A stretch of DNA of 6,968 nucleotides from Pseudomonadota bacterium (GCA_021792815.1 JAJYTX010000140.1:1-6968), one strand, 5' to 3'. Shown: positions 1-6,968, counted from the first letter of the stretch. The notes: a model not told the origin generated them from the letters alone. Translations and numbers: made by a program.

Positions 1-1
1 G

Positions 2-607
2 CGCCGTCGGAATTTCCTGATCGCCTCCGCCGGCGTGCTCGGCGCCGGTGCCGCGGGACTGTTTGCCGCGGCCCTGGTGGACAACATGAATCCCGGCAAG
101 GCCGTTGCGGCCCTCGGTGCGCCCATCGAGGTCGACGTGAGCCGCATGGAGCCGGGCCAGTTGATCCTCGTCGAATGGAAGAAGAAGCCGATCTGGGTTT
201 TGCGGCGCGAACCCTGGATGCTGAAAACACTCTCGGAGCCCTCGCTCCTGGGGCGCCTGAAAGACCCGGACAGCACGCAGAATCAACAGCCGGCGGCTCA
301 GTTCATCAACGGGAATTACCGGGCCCTGAACCCGGAATTCTTCATCGCCGTCGCGTTGTGCACTCACATGCAGTGCATTCCAGCGTACCGGCCGGCACCG
401 CACACGGTGACGCCCTGGTGGCCGGGCGGATTCCATTGCCCCTGTCACGGGTCGATGTATGACTTCTCCGCGCGGGTCGTGGAGGGTTCGCCTGCACCCT
501 TGAACATACCGATACCGCCGTACTACTGGATGAGCGACACCGTGGCGCACATCGGTGAGGTCGATGCATCCGGCGTTGACAAAGACTGGTCGCCGGACAT
601 CTGGTGA
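2..607 (+). CDS. petA: Rieske iron-sulfur subunit of cytochrome bc1 (5' partial)
   Basis: This subunit carries the [2Fe-2S] cluster that takes the first electron from quinol at the Qo site and passes it to cytochrome c1. The frame is open from base 2, so the true start lies upstream; 201 residues are visible. They begin with a twin-arginine signal (RRRNFLIASAG) and a hydrophobic segment that serves as uncleaved membrane anchor. The hinge and the start of the head (EVDVSRMEPGQ) follow. Cluster box 1 is CTHMQC (359-376) and box 2 is CPCHGSMYD (from 437). Known family roles assign Cys120, His122, Cys146 and His149 (window numbering) as cluster ligands, with Cys125 and Cys148 as the disulfide. 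The Ser and Tyr of box 2 that raise the redox potential are present, so a high-potential cluster is expected. Box 1 is odd: CTHLGC is usual, and here Leu-Gly is Met-Gln. It is the first visible gene of the cluster, and the cytochrome c gene starts 61 bases after its stop. Confidence 0.95.
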   Translation, partial: RRRNFLIASAGVLGAGAAGLFAAALVDNMNPGKAVAALGAPIEVDVSRMEPGQLILVEWKKKPIWVLRREPWMLKTLSEPSLLGRLKDPDSTQNQQPAAQFINGNYRALNPEFFIAVALCTHMQCIPAYRPAPHTVTPWWPGGFHCPCHGSMYDFSARVVEGSPAPLNIPIPPYYWMSDTVAHIGEVDASGVDKDWSPDIW

Positions 608-653
608 GCGTCCCGGCACAACCGGCCGGGTATCGAATCGGCCCCAAAGAACA

Positions 654-660
654 AAGGAAA
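654..660 (+). promoter_or_regulatory. Ribosome binding site of the di-heme cytochrome c gene
   Basis: AAGGAAA ends 8 bases before the ATG at 669. It decides the start: the frame is open back to an ATG at 555, but that start lies inside petA, has no good binding site, and would put 38 residues before a normal signal peptide. Confidence 0.7.
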
Positions 661-668
661 TCAGCGCA

Positions 669-1478
669 ATGAAATCCGTCATGGCCGCGCTGCTGGTCAC
701 CGTGCTGGCTGCTCCGGCAGCGTACGCCAAGGCCGACTATCACGGTCTGCCCCCGGCGGGCGCCGCCGCAAGCGGTGCGACTCAGGCTGGCGTGTGCGCC
801 GCCTGTCATGGCGGCAACGGCATCGGAGTCAGTGCGGCGTACCCGAGTCTCGCGGGGCAGCAGTACAACTACATTCTCAAGCAGCTGGAGAATTTTCGCA
901 GCGGGGCCAGGCAGAACGCCATCATGAGCAGCATGGCCAAGACGATTCCGTCCTCGAAGCGGCATGCGGATCTGAAGGACATCGCCGCGTACTTTGCACA
1001 CCTGAAGCCCATGTCGGCGTACCTCGATACTGCAGCCGGAGCCGCGACCGACCCGCACCAGATCGAACTCGGCAGGAAGATCTACGACCAGGGAGTGGCC
1101 GGGAAGGACATCCCGTCGTGCGCGGCCTGTCACGGGCTCGGCGGCGAGGGTAATGGGCCGATGGCGATACCGGCATTGGCGGGGCAACATGCGGCCTATG
1201 TGGTGGCGCAGCTGCAGCAGTTCGCAAGCGGCGCCCGGCATAACAGCCCCGGCCACGTGATGCATGCGATTGCACGGCCGATGAACGCCGCACAGGACGC
1301 GGCGGTAGCCGCCTATGTGCAGCAGCTCGACCCGGCCACGACGCTCGGGATCGGCCCGAAGGATTTCTCAGCGTACGCAAAGATGCACGCCCCGAAGCGC
1401 ACGGATGGCCGGAAAACGACGGCCAAGACGGCCTTCACCGCGACGGCCGCCGAGAGCGCCGGCGCCCCGACACCCTGA
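669..1478 (+). CDS. Di-heme cytochrome c, c4 type, periplasmic
   Basis: A 269-residue secreted electron carrier. Residues 1-20 form a clear signal peptide, probably cleaved after AYA. Two homologous c-type domains follow. The first has CAACH at 43-47, then the c4-like PSLAGQ and QLENFRSGAR stretch with Met86 as likely axial ligand. The second has CAACH at 151-155, then PALAGQ, QLQQFASGAR and Met198 as likely ligand. This duplication, with LAGQ and a QL-x-x-F-x-x-GAR helix in each half, is the signature of cytochrome c4. At 269 residues it is longer than a typical c4 (about 190-210), partly because of a Lys/Thr/Ala-rich tail after about residue 245. Lying between petA and petB, it probably exchanges electrons with cytochrome c1 of this same complex and hands them to, or receives them from, a terminal oxidase or an upstream donor. 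Acidithiobacillus ferrooxidans has a comparable c4 gene (cycA) in one of its bc1 operons. A generic di-heme class I cytochrome is the alternative name. Confidence 0.9.
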   Translation: MKSVMAALLVTVLAAPAAYAKADYHGLPPAGAAASGATQAGVCAACHGGNGIGVSAAYPSLAGQQYNYILKQLENFRSGARQNAIMSSMAKTIPSSKRHADLKDIAAYFAHLKPMSAYLDTAAGAATDPHQIELGRKIYDQGVAGKDIPSCAACHGLGGEGNGPMAIPALAGQHAAYVVAQLQQFASGARHNSPGHVMHAIARPMNAAQDAAVAAYVQQLDPATTLGIGPKDFSAYAKMHAPKRTDGRKTTAKTAFTATAAESAGAPTP

Positions 1479-1552
1479 TCGTGCGGTCGTGCATGCGGCA
1501 CCCGGTTCGAGCGCATCGCGGCCGACACGGTCGTTCACGTACTGGAAGGTCT

Positions 1553-1556
1553 GGAG
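1553..1556 (+). promoter_or_regulatory. Ribosome binding site of petB
   Basis: GGAG lies 4 bases before the ATG at 1561, with a second purine stretch, GGAAGG, at 1544-1549. It supports 1561 as the start over the longer open frame beginning inside the upstream cytochrome gene. The 82-base gap 1479-1560 shows no convincing promoter or terminator. Confidence 0.55.
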
Positions 1557-1560
1557 CACC

Positions 1561-2994
1561 ATGAACAGCAACGGGCAATCGGCGGCGCGTCGGGTGTTCG
1601 ACTGGTTCGACGACAGGTTGCCGATTTCCTCACTGTGGCGCAGTCAACTGAGCCGCTACCCGGCGCCGAAGAATTTCAACCTCTGGTATTTCTTCGGCTC
1701 GCTCGCGCTGCTGGTGCTGGTCATGCAGCTGGCGACCGGTCTGTTCCTGGCCATCCACTATCAGCCGAATCCGCGGCTCGCGTACTGGTCGGTGTTGCGC
1801 ACCATACAGAGGGATTCACGCTGGGGCTGGCTGATCCGCGACATGCACATCGTCGGGGCGTCGGCGTTCTTTCTGCTGGTCTACCTGCACATGTACCGCG
1901 GCATCCTCTACGGATCGTTCAAGAAACCGCGCGAGCTGCTGTGGCTGATCGGGATCTTCATCTATCTGGCGCTCGCCGCCGAGGCGTTTCTCGGCTATCT
2001 GCTGCCCTGGGGGCAGATGTCGTACTGGGGATCGGCGGTGGTGACCAATTTCGTGACCGCGGTGCCGGTCATCGGCAAGCCGATCGCGACCTGGCTGCGC
2101 GGCTCGTTCGTGGTGGGTCTGCCGACGCTCAACCGGTTCTTCGTCTTCCACGTGTTCCTGATGCCGCTGCTGCTGCTGGCGCTGGTGCTGGTGCACCTGA
2201 TCGCGCTGCACCATGTCGGCTCGAACAATCCGGACGGCGTCGAGATCCACGACAACGTCAACGAGTCCGGGTGGCCGCGTGACGGCATTCCCTTCCACCC
2301 CTATTACACGGTCAAGGATCTGTTTGGCGTCAGCGTATTCTTCGTGATCTTCTTCTGGTTCGTGTTCTACAACCCCGACGGCTGGGGGTTCCTGCTGGAC
2401 AAGCTCAATTACACGCCGGCGAACTTTCTGCATACCCCGGCCGATATCCATCCGCTGTGGTTTTTTCTGCCGTTCTACGCGATTCTGCGCGGCGTGCCGA
2501 ACAAGGCATACGGCATCATGGCATTCGCCGGCACGTTCGTGCTGTTCGCATGCCTGCCACTGCTCGACCGCAATCCGGTTCGATCGATCCGCTACCGCTC
2601 CGCGCTGTGCAAGGCCAATATCCTGATGATTGCGCTGTCATTCCTCTGGCTGGGCTTCATCGCGCACGGTCTCGCGACGGAGCACAACATGGTGTACGGC
2701 CTGCACGTCGCCGAGGTGTTCTATGCGACGTTCCTGGTGCTGCCGTTCTTCAATCGGCAGCGCACGGTGCGCGCCAAAGTGATCTGGCTGTTGGCCGCCG
2801 AAGCGCTGGTGTGGCTGATCGACGTGTGGATGTACTCGATTCACGCGCACGGCTGGCACCTGATGCTGCTCACGGACTGGATTCCGGCGCTTTACCTGTT
2901 GCTGATCTTCGGGCTGGCGATCGTCTTTCCGGGGCTGGCGCGCGATGCACGACAATTGCCGGAAAGACTGACCGCCGGCGGCGTGTTTCACTGA
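1561..2994 (+). CDS. petB: Cytochrome b subunit of bc1 complex, with altered Qo motif and C-terminal extension
   Basis: This is the membrane core of complex III, holding hemes bL and bH and the quinol oxidation and quinone reduction sites. The product has 477 residues. Start 1561 matches the usual cytochrome b N-terminus (FDWFDDRLP) and has a binding site. Heme ligands are His96 and His110 in helix B (13 residues between) and His197 and His212 in helix D (14 between). LPWGQMSYWG of the C/cd1 region and VGSNNPDGVEI after helix D are conserved. Two features are odd. The ef-loop motif, normally PEWY, is PLWF at residues 298-301, so the quinol-site glutamate is lost, while the flanking FLPFYAILR is perfect. 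Also, the family normally ends after helix H (near residue 397), but here residues 398-477 add two hydrophobic segments (about 407-427 and 434-458) joined by a loop with His428, His430 and His433. Known cytochrome b topology would put this loop in the periplasm. The frame is unbroken and all heme ligands are present, so the gene appears functional. Confidence 0.95.
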   Translation: MNSNGQSAARRVFDWFDDRLPISSLWRSQLSRYPAPKNFNLWYFFGSLALLVLVMQLATGLFLAIHYQPNPRLAYWSVLRTIQRDSRWGWLIRDMHIVGASAFFLLVYLHMYRGILYGSFKKPRELLWLIGIFIYLALAAEAFLGYLLPWGQMSYWGSAVVTNFVTAVPVIGKPIATWLRGSFVVGLPTLNRFFVFHVFLMPLLLLALVLVHLIALHHVGSNNPDGVEIHDNVNESGWPRDGIPFHPYYTVKDLFGVSVFFVIFFWFVFYNPDGWGFLLDKLNYTPANFLHTPADIHPLWFFLPFYAILRGVPNKAYGIMAFAGTFVLFACLPLLDRNPVRSIRYRSALCKANILMIALSFLWLGFIAHGLATEHNMVYGLHVAEVFYATFLVLPFFNRQRTVRAKVIWLLAAEALVWLIDVWMYSIHAHGWHLMLLTDWIPALYLLLIFGLAIVFPGLARDARQLPERLTAGGVFH

Positions 2995-3004
2995 GTCCGG
3001 CATT

Positions 3005-3014
3005 GGAGCGGGAG
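3005..3014 (+). promoter_or_regulatory. Purine-rich ribosome binding region of petC
   Basis: GGAGCGGGAG lies between the petB stop and the first petC starts. Its second half is 6 bases before the ATG at 3021. Its first half is 6 bases before the ATG at 3015. Either start is served well, whereas the ATG at 3078, which would give a more normal signal peptide, has only a weak site. Confidence 0.5.
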
Positions 3015-3020
3015 ATGCGC

Positions 3021-3878
3021 ATGACAGCGGTCGGCGTGGGCAGAAAGTGCGCGAAATCAATTCGACTGAATCAGGCGATGACGAGACGCAAATCACCGTT
3101 GCGAACCCCTGGGGTCCTGTTTGTGCTGGCGGTCCTGTCGGGTGGTGTTGCATGGGCCTCGCTCGCCACGACGCAGCCGCCGCTCAGGCCGGTAACCATC
3201 AATTTGCAGGACAAGGCGGCATTGCGTAATGGCGCGCTCTACACGCTGCACATGTGCGCCGCATGCCACTCGTTACAGGGGGCCCGGTACAGTTCGCTGC
3301 CGGCGCTGCTGGGCATGAGCGGCAGCGCGTTTAAGCAGCTCATCGGGACGAACGGCCATCATTATCACGACATCATCACGACGAGCATGCCGCCGGCGGT
3401 CATCGCGGCGTTCGCGAAGATCCTTCCGCCAGACCTGACGGATATCGCGCGACGTCACTCGCCGGCATGGTTGTTTACCTATCTGACGTCGTTTTACGTC
3501 GATCCGTCGCGTCCGAGCGGCGTTAACAACGTCGTATTCAACAATGTGGCGATGCCCGATGTCTTCGCTCCGATGCAGGGGCTGCAGAAGCCGGTGATGG
3601 TCGAGGGGTTGCGCTACGGCAGCCCGGCGCAGGTCGCAATCGGAGTCGCGCCGCTGACGAAAGGCAGCATGACTGCGGCGCAGTTCGCACGCACGGCGCG
3701 GGACATCGTGGCGTTCCTCTATGCGGTGGCACATCCGCACGCGCGAGAGCGGGCGCGCCTCGGGCCATGGATTGTCGGCCTGTTCGTGGTGCTGTCGGTC
3801 CTGACTTACCTCGTGTACAGGCTCTATTGGCGGCGGGTCGCCACCAGTGACGAGCGCTGGTGGCGAGTCGGCCGGTGA
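3021..3878 (+). CDS. petC: Cytochrome c1 subunit of bc1 complex
   Basis: This mono-heme subunit takes electrons from the Rieske cluster and gives them to a soluble cytochrome c, probably the c4 protein encoded two genes upstream. From 3021 the product has 285 residues. A basic stretch (MTRRKSPLR) and hydrophobic core ending AWA form a signal peptide. The heme site is CAACHS at residues 79-84. PPDLTDIAR, YLTSFYVDPSRPSGVNN and the axial-ligand motif AMP (Met178) are classic beta/gamma cytochrome c1 features. A single C-terminal helix (roughly WIVGLFVVLSVLTYLVYRLY) anchors it. The gene begins 26 bases after petB. The start is uncertain: ATGs at 3015 and 3021 have good binding sites but give a signal peptide with an unusually long N-terminal region, and ATG 3078 gives an ordinary one (266 residues) with a poor site. 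The last four bases overlap a possible GTG start of the next gene. Confidence 0.94.
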   Translation: MTAVGVGRKCAKSIRLNQAMTRRKSPLRTPGVLFVLAVLSGGVAWASLATTQPPLRPVTINLQDKAALRNGALYTLHMCAACHSLQGARYSSLPALLGMSGSAFKQLIGTNGHHYHDIITTSMPPAVIAAFAKILPPDLTDIARRHSPAWLFTYLTSFYVDPSRPSGVNNVVFNNVAMPDVFAPMQGLQKPVMVEGLRYGSPAQVAIGVAPLTKGSMTAAQFARTARDIVAFLYAVAHPHARERARLGPWIVGLFVVLSVLTYLVYRLYWRRVATSDERWWRVGR

Positions 3879-4234
3879 GGGGCGCTGCGGCGGTGCCGGG
3901 CAGCCTCGCGCTGGTGGGAGCAGCGCCGGGTGCGCGTGGCTCGTGGGGCGCGTATGTCGCGCTGGCGCTCGGCGCGGTGCTGTTCGTCTTCACACTCTGG
4001 TACGAAGTGTACGCGGATACGCGCAGGGAGCCTCAAGCCTGGTCGGATCCCATTCTGCAGAGCCATCGGCAGTGGCGGCTGCGGACCGCGTTTGTGTTTC
4101 TCGTGTGGTCGATCCTGGCGGGCTTCTGCGTGCCGTTCGGGTTCGGCACACTCGTGTTCGCGCCGGTGTGGCTGTGGTTCGTCTACCGGGTGGCGAAAGG
4201 CATGATCCTGTTCGGGAGGGGACGGATCATTTGA
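3860..4234 (+). CDS. Small membrane protein of unknown function, coupled to petC
   Basis: I do not recognise this family. The frame gives up to 124 residues from GTG 3860. GTG 3875 would give 119 residues and overlaps the petC stop as GTGA, a typical translational-coupling arrangement, so it may be the real start. The N-terminal 28 residues are rich in Ala and Gly with no clear motif. A first membrane helix spans about residues 30-51. A polar stretch follows with several charged and aromatic residues (YADTRREPQAWSDP). A second hydrophobic region at about 76-111 is long enough for one or two helices. The end is YRVAKGMILFGRGRII, with positive charges suggesting a cytoplasmic C-terminus. Its position as last gene of the bc1 cluster suggests a role as an accessory or assembly subunit, but this is inference. 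No cofactor-binding motif is visible. Codon pattern and membrane character argue for a real gene. Confidence 0.7.
   Translation: MASRPVRGAAAVPGSLALVGAAPGARGSWGAYVALALGAVLFVFTLWYEVYADTRREPQAWSDPILQSHRQWRLRTAFVFLVWSILAGFCVPFGFGTLVFAPVWLWFVYRVAKGMILFGRGRII
3881..3927 (+). repeat. 8-base inverted repeat at the start of the small membrane protein gene
   Basis: GGCGCTGC at 3881-3888 is exactly complementary in inverted order to GCAGCGCC at 3920-3927, with a 31-base loop. It lies just after the petC stop and inside the beginning of the next coding frame. It could fold in the mRNA and affect coupling, or be chance in GC-rich DNA. No T-run follows, so it is not an intrinsic terminator. Confidence 0.25.
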
Positions 4235-4256
4235 TCGCGTGTCACGTCCCCGTGGG

Positions 4257-5302
<1,046 letters not shown>

Positions 5303-6313
5303 GTGAAACTCAGTCTCGATTCGCTCAGCACCCATCTCGAGCAGAAGCTCATGCCGGCCTACCTCATCTCGGGCGACGAGCCGCTGCTGACCGGCGAGGC
5401 GGCCGACGCGGTGCGGGCGCACGCTCGCGCGGCCGGTTTCAGCGAGCGTGAGGTGCATTTTCTCGAGCGCGGGTCCGACTGGGACGATGTGCGTGCCTCG
5501 GCTGGCACGCTTTCGCTGTTCGGTTCGCGCAAGGTTCTCGAGGTGCGTCTGCCCACCGGGCGGCCGGGCGTTTCGGGCGGCGCAACCCTGGTCGCGCTGC
5601 TCGAGCGGCGCGACCCCGATACGCTGATCCTCATCCTGACCCCACGCCTGGACCGGGAGATGCAGGCGGCGCAATGGGTGAAAGTCCTCGACGCCTGCGG
5701 TGCCTGGGTGCAGGTCTGGCCCGTGGACCCCGACAGGCTGGTGGCCTGGCTGCGCGGGCGTTGCCGGCGCGCCGGGCTCGATCTGACGGATGAGGCGCTC
5801 GAGCTGCTCGCCGAGCGCACCGAAGGGAACCTCCTCGCCGCGCACCAGGAGCTCGAGAAGCTGCGCCTGCTCGCCTCGGGTGAGCGCATCGGGGCCGATG
5901 CGGTGCTCAGCGGCGTCGCCGACAGCGCCCGCTTCGATGTCTTCCGGCTGTCCGAGGCGGTGCTCGAGGGCGAGCCCGGGCGCGCCCTGCGGGTGCTCTC
6001 GGGCCTGCGGGCCGAAGGCACCGAGGCCACGCTGGTGCTGTGGGCCTTGAACAAGGCCCTGCGTGACCTGTGGGGCGCGATCACCCGGTCGGCCGGCGCG
6101 TCCCGGGGCTGGCAGCGCCGCAGTGCGGCGCTCGACAAGGCCGTCCGCCGCGCCCCCGGGCTGTCTTTCCAGGCCCTGTCGCTGCGCGTGGCGCGCGCCG
6201 ACCGGATGATCAAGGGGCGCCTGCGCGGCGACCCCTGGGACGAGATGGCGCTGCTCGCGGCCGACCTGTGCGGGCGGGGCGCGTTTGCCGCGCCCGGATC
6301 CATGTTCAAATAG
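5303..6313 (+). CDS. holA: DNA polymerase III subunit delta (clamp loader)
   Basis: The delta subunit opens the sliding clamp ring as part of the clamp-loader complex of the replicative polymerase. The product has 336 residues, normal for the family. The GTG start gives MKLSLDSLSTHLEQ followed by YLISGDEPLL (20-29), which matches the typical delta N-terminus, so the start is well placed despite no strong binding site. Other family signatures are SLFGSRKVLEVRLP (71-84), the TEGNLLAAHQELEKL stretch (173-187) and DSARFDVF (207-214). The C-terminal collar-like helical region follows. As expected for the delta subunit, no complete Walker A motif is seen. The gene is followed after 45 bases by nadD, the usual gammaproteobacterial order; upstream, where lptE is common, it has the divergent pip. 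Confidence 0.95.
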   Translation: MKLSLDSLSTHLEQKLMPAYLISGDEPLLTGEAADAVRAHARAAGFSEREVHFLERGSDWDDVRASAGTLSLFGSRKVLEVRLPTGRPGVSGGATLVALLERRDPDTLILILTPRLDREMQAAQWVKVLDACGAWVQVWPVDPDRLVAWLRGRCRRAGLDLTDEALELLAERTEGNLLAAHQELEKLRLLASGERIGADAVLSGVADSARFDVFRLSEAVLEGEPGRALRVLSGLRAEGTEATLVLWALNKALRDLWGAITRSAGASRGWQRRSAALDKAVRRAPGLSFQALSLRVARADRMIKGRLRGDPWDEMALLAADLCGRGAFAAPGSMFK

Positions 6314-6322
6314 CCCAGCGAG

Positions 6323-6340
6323 CCGTGCTTCCCGGCACGG
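6323..6340 (+). other. Small hairpin between holA and nadD
   Basis: CCGTGC (6323-6328) pairs with GCACGG (6335-6340) around a 6-base loop. There is no T-run after it, so it is a poor terminator candidate. It may shape the holA-nadD transcript or be chance. Confidence 0.25.
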
Positions 6341-6358
6341 TAATGACTCAGGCGTTTC

Positions 6359-6968
6359 ATGCAACCACCCATTGGCCTGTTCGGCGGAACGTTCGATCCC
6401 ATTCATTACGGGCACCTGCGCACCGCGTTCGAGCTGTGGCAGCTGCTGCGTCTGGCGGAAGTCCGTTTCCTGCCTGCCGGCAACCCGCCGCATCGGGAGA
6501 AGCCGCTCGCCGCAGCCGAGCTGCGGGTGCGCATGGTCCGGGCCGCGGTCAGCGGCCAGCCGGCCTTCACCGTTGATGAGCGCGAGACGCGCCGTGCCGG
6601 CGTGTCTTACTCCGTCGATACCCTGGCGGAGCTGCGCGCGGAATATCCCGACCGGTCGCTGTGCCTGCTGCTGGGCATGGATGCCTTTCTCGGACTGCCG
6701 CACTGGTATCGCTGGCATGAGCTGCTCGACCTGGCCCACATCGTGGTCGCGCACCGTCCGGGCTGGAAAGCCCCCACCATGGGGCCCCTGGGGGAGGTCA
6801 TGGTGGACCACGGGACCGGCGCCATCCGCGATCTGCACGAACAGACCGCCGGACGGATCTACGTGCATGCCGTCACCCAGCTCGAGATCTCCTCCACCGA
6901 GCTCAGACAGCTCATCGTCTCGGGCCGCGATCCGTGCTATCTCGTTCCCGACGAGGTACGGCAGATTC
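6359..6968 (+). CDS. nadD: Nicotinate-mononucleotide adenylyltransferase (3' partial)
   Basis: NadD joins ATP and nicotinate mononucleotide to make deamido-NAD, an essential step of NAD synthesis in the cytoplasm. The window shows 203 residues and ends in frame; family proteins are about 210-220 residues, so only a short C-terminal piece is missing. The N-terminus IGLFGGTFDPIHYGHL contains the nucleotidyltransferase HxGH motif (His16-His19). PAGNPPHR (39-46), SYSVDTL (83-89), LGMDAF (105-110), HWYRW and the C-terminal ISSTELR (177-183, ATP-binding SxTxxR type) are all present. The ATG at 6359 is the only sensible start, because an in-frame stop lies just upstream at 6344-6346. It probably shares a transcript with holA. 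Confidence 0.96.
   Translation, partial: MQPPIGLFGGTFDPIHYGHLRTAFELWQLLRLAEVRFLPAGNPPHREKPLAAAELRVRMVRAAVSGQPAFTVDERETRRAGVSYSVDTLAELRAEYPDRSLCLLLGMDAFLGLPHWYRWHELLDLAHIVVAHRPGWKAPTMGPLGEVMVDHGTGAIRDLHEQTAGRIYVHAVTQLEISSTELRQLIVSGRDPCYLVPDEVRQI

Noticed and set aside
342..1265. A 307-residue open frame on the - strand opposite petA and the c4 cytochrome
   Set aside because: It overlaps two genes with unmistakable iron-sulfur and heme motifs, and its own translation shows no domain or plausible start context. It is a shadow frame.
1479..1560. Possible promoter or terminator between the c4 cytochrome gene and petB
   Set aside because: Only a four-base GTGC/GCAC pairing and no credible -10 or -35 boxes are visible; the gap is best read as an untranslated spacer within an operon.
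2149..2196. 14 residues between the two heme-ligand histidines in helix D of cytochrome b, rather than 13
   Set aside because: This spacing is known from b6-type cytochromes, and I believe it is also found in many beta/gammaproteobacterial cytochromes b, so it is not treated as new by itself.
4242..4256. Short CACG/CGTG inverted repeat between the converging small membrane protein gene and pip
   Set aside because: The stem is only four bases and there is no T-run on either strand, so a bidirectional terminator cannot be supported.

Overview
The window looks like chromosomal DNA from a GC-rich gammaproteobacterium. Two features suggest this: holA followed by nadD is the usual order in that group, and the cytochrome bc1 proteins carry beta/gamma-type motifs. 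No RNA gene marks the taxon. A sulfur- or iron-oxidising lithotroph would fit the cytochrome gene set, but that is inference only.

Positions 1-4234, all on the + strand, hold one compact respiratory cluster. It encodes the Rieske iron-sulfur protein (5' end outside the window), a secreted di-heme cytochrome c of the c4 type, cytochrome b, cytochrome c1, and a small membrane protein of unknown function whose start overlaps the cytochrome c1 stop. Together these make a quinol:cytochrome c oxidoreductase (complex III) and probably its own periplasmic electron carrier. The gene order petA - cytochrome c4 - petB - petC is not the plain petABC order. It recalls bc1 operons of acidophilic iron and sulfur oxidisers that include a c4 cytochrome gene.

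The bc1 complex is itself unusual. Cytochrome b has PLWF where PEWY is canonical in the quinol-oxidation (Qo) site, so the catalytic glutamate is missing, and a histidine sits just before the motif. It also has about 80 extra C-terminal residues, predicted to form two more membrane helices joined by a histidine-rich loop on the periplasmic side. The Rieske protein has CTHMQC in place of the usual CTHLGC. The heme ligands and the iron-sulfur cluster ligands are all intact, so the genes look functional rather than decayed. This modified Qo region is the most interesting part of the window.

Positions 4257-5234 on the - strand encode a prolyl iminopeptidase, convergent with the respiratory cluster. 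Its start is separated by 68 bases from holA (5303-6313, + strand, DNA polymerase III delta subunit), which is followed by nadD (6359 to the end, 3' truncated, nicotinate-mononucleotide adenylyltransferase). These housekeeping genes are visibly richer in GC than parts of the respiratory cluster, and the change falls near 4235-4257. No tRNA, rRNA, CRISPR array, insertion sequence or long repeat was seen, and no gene-free stretch exceeds about 80 bases.
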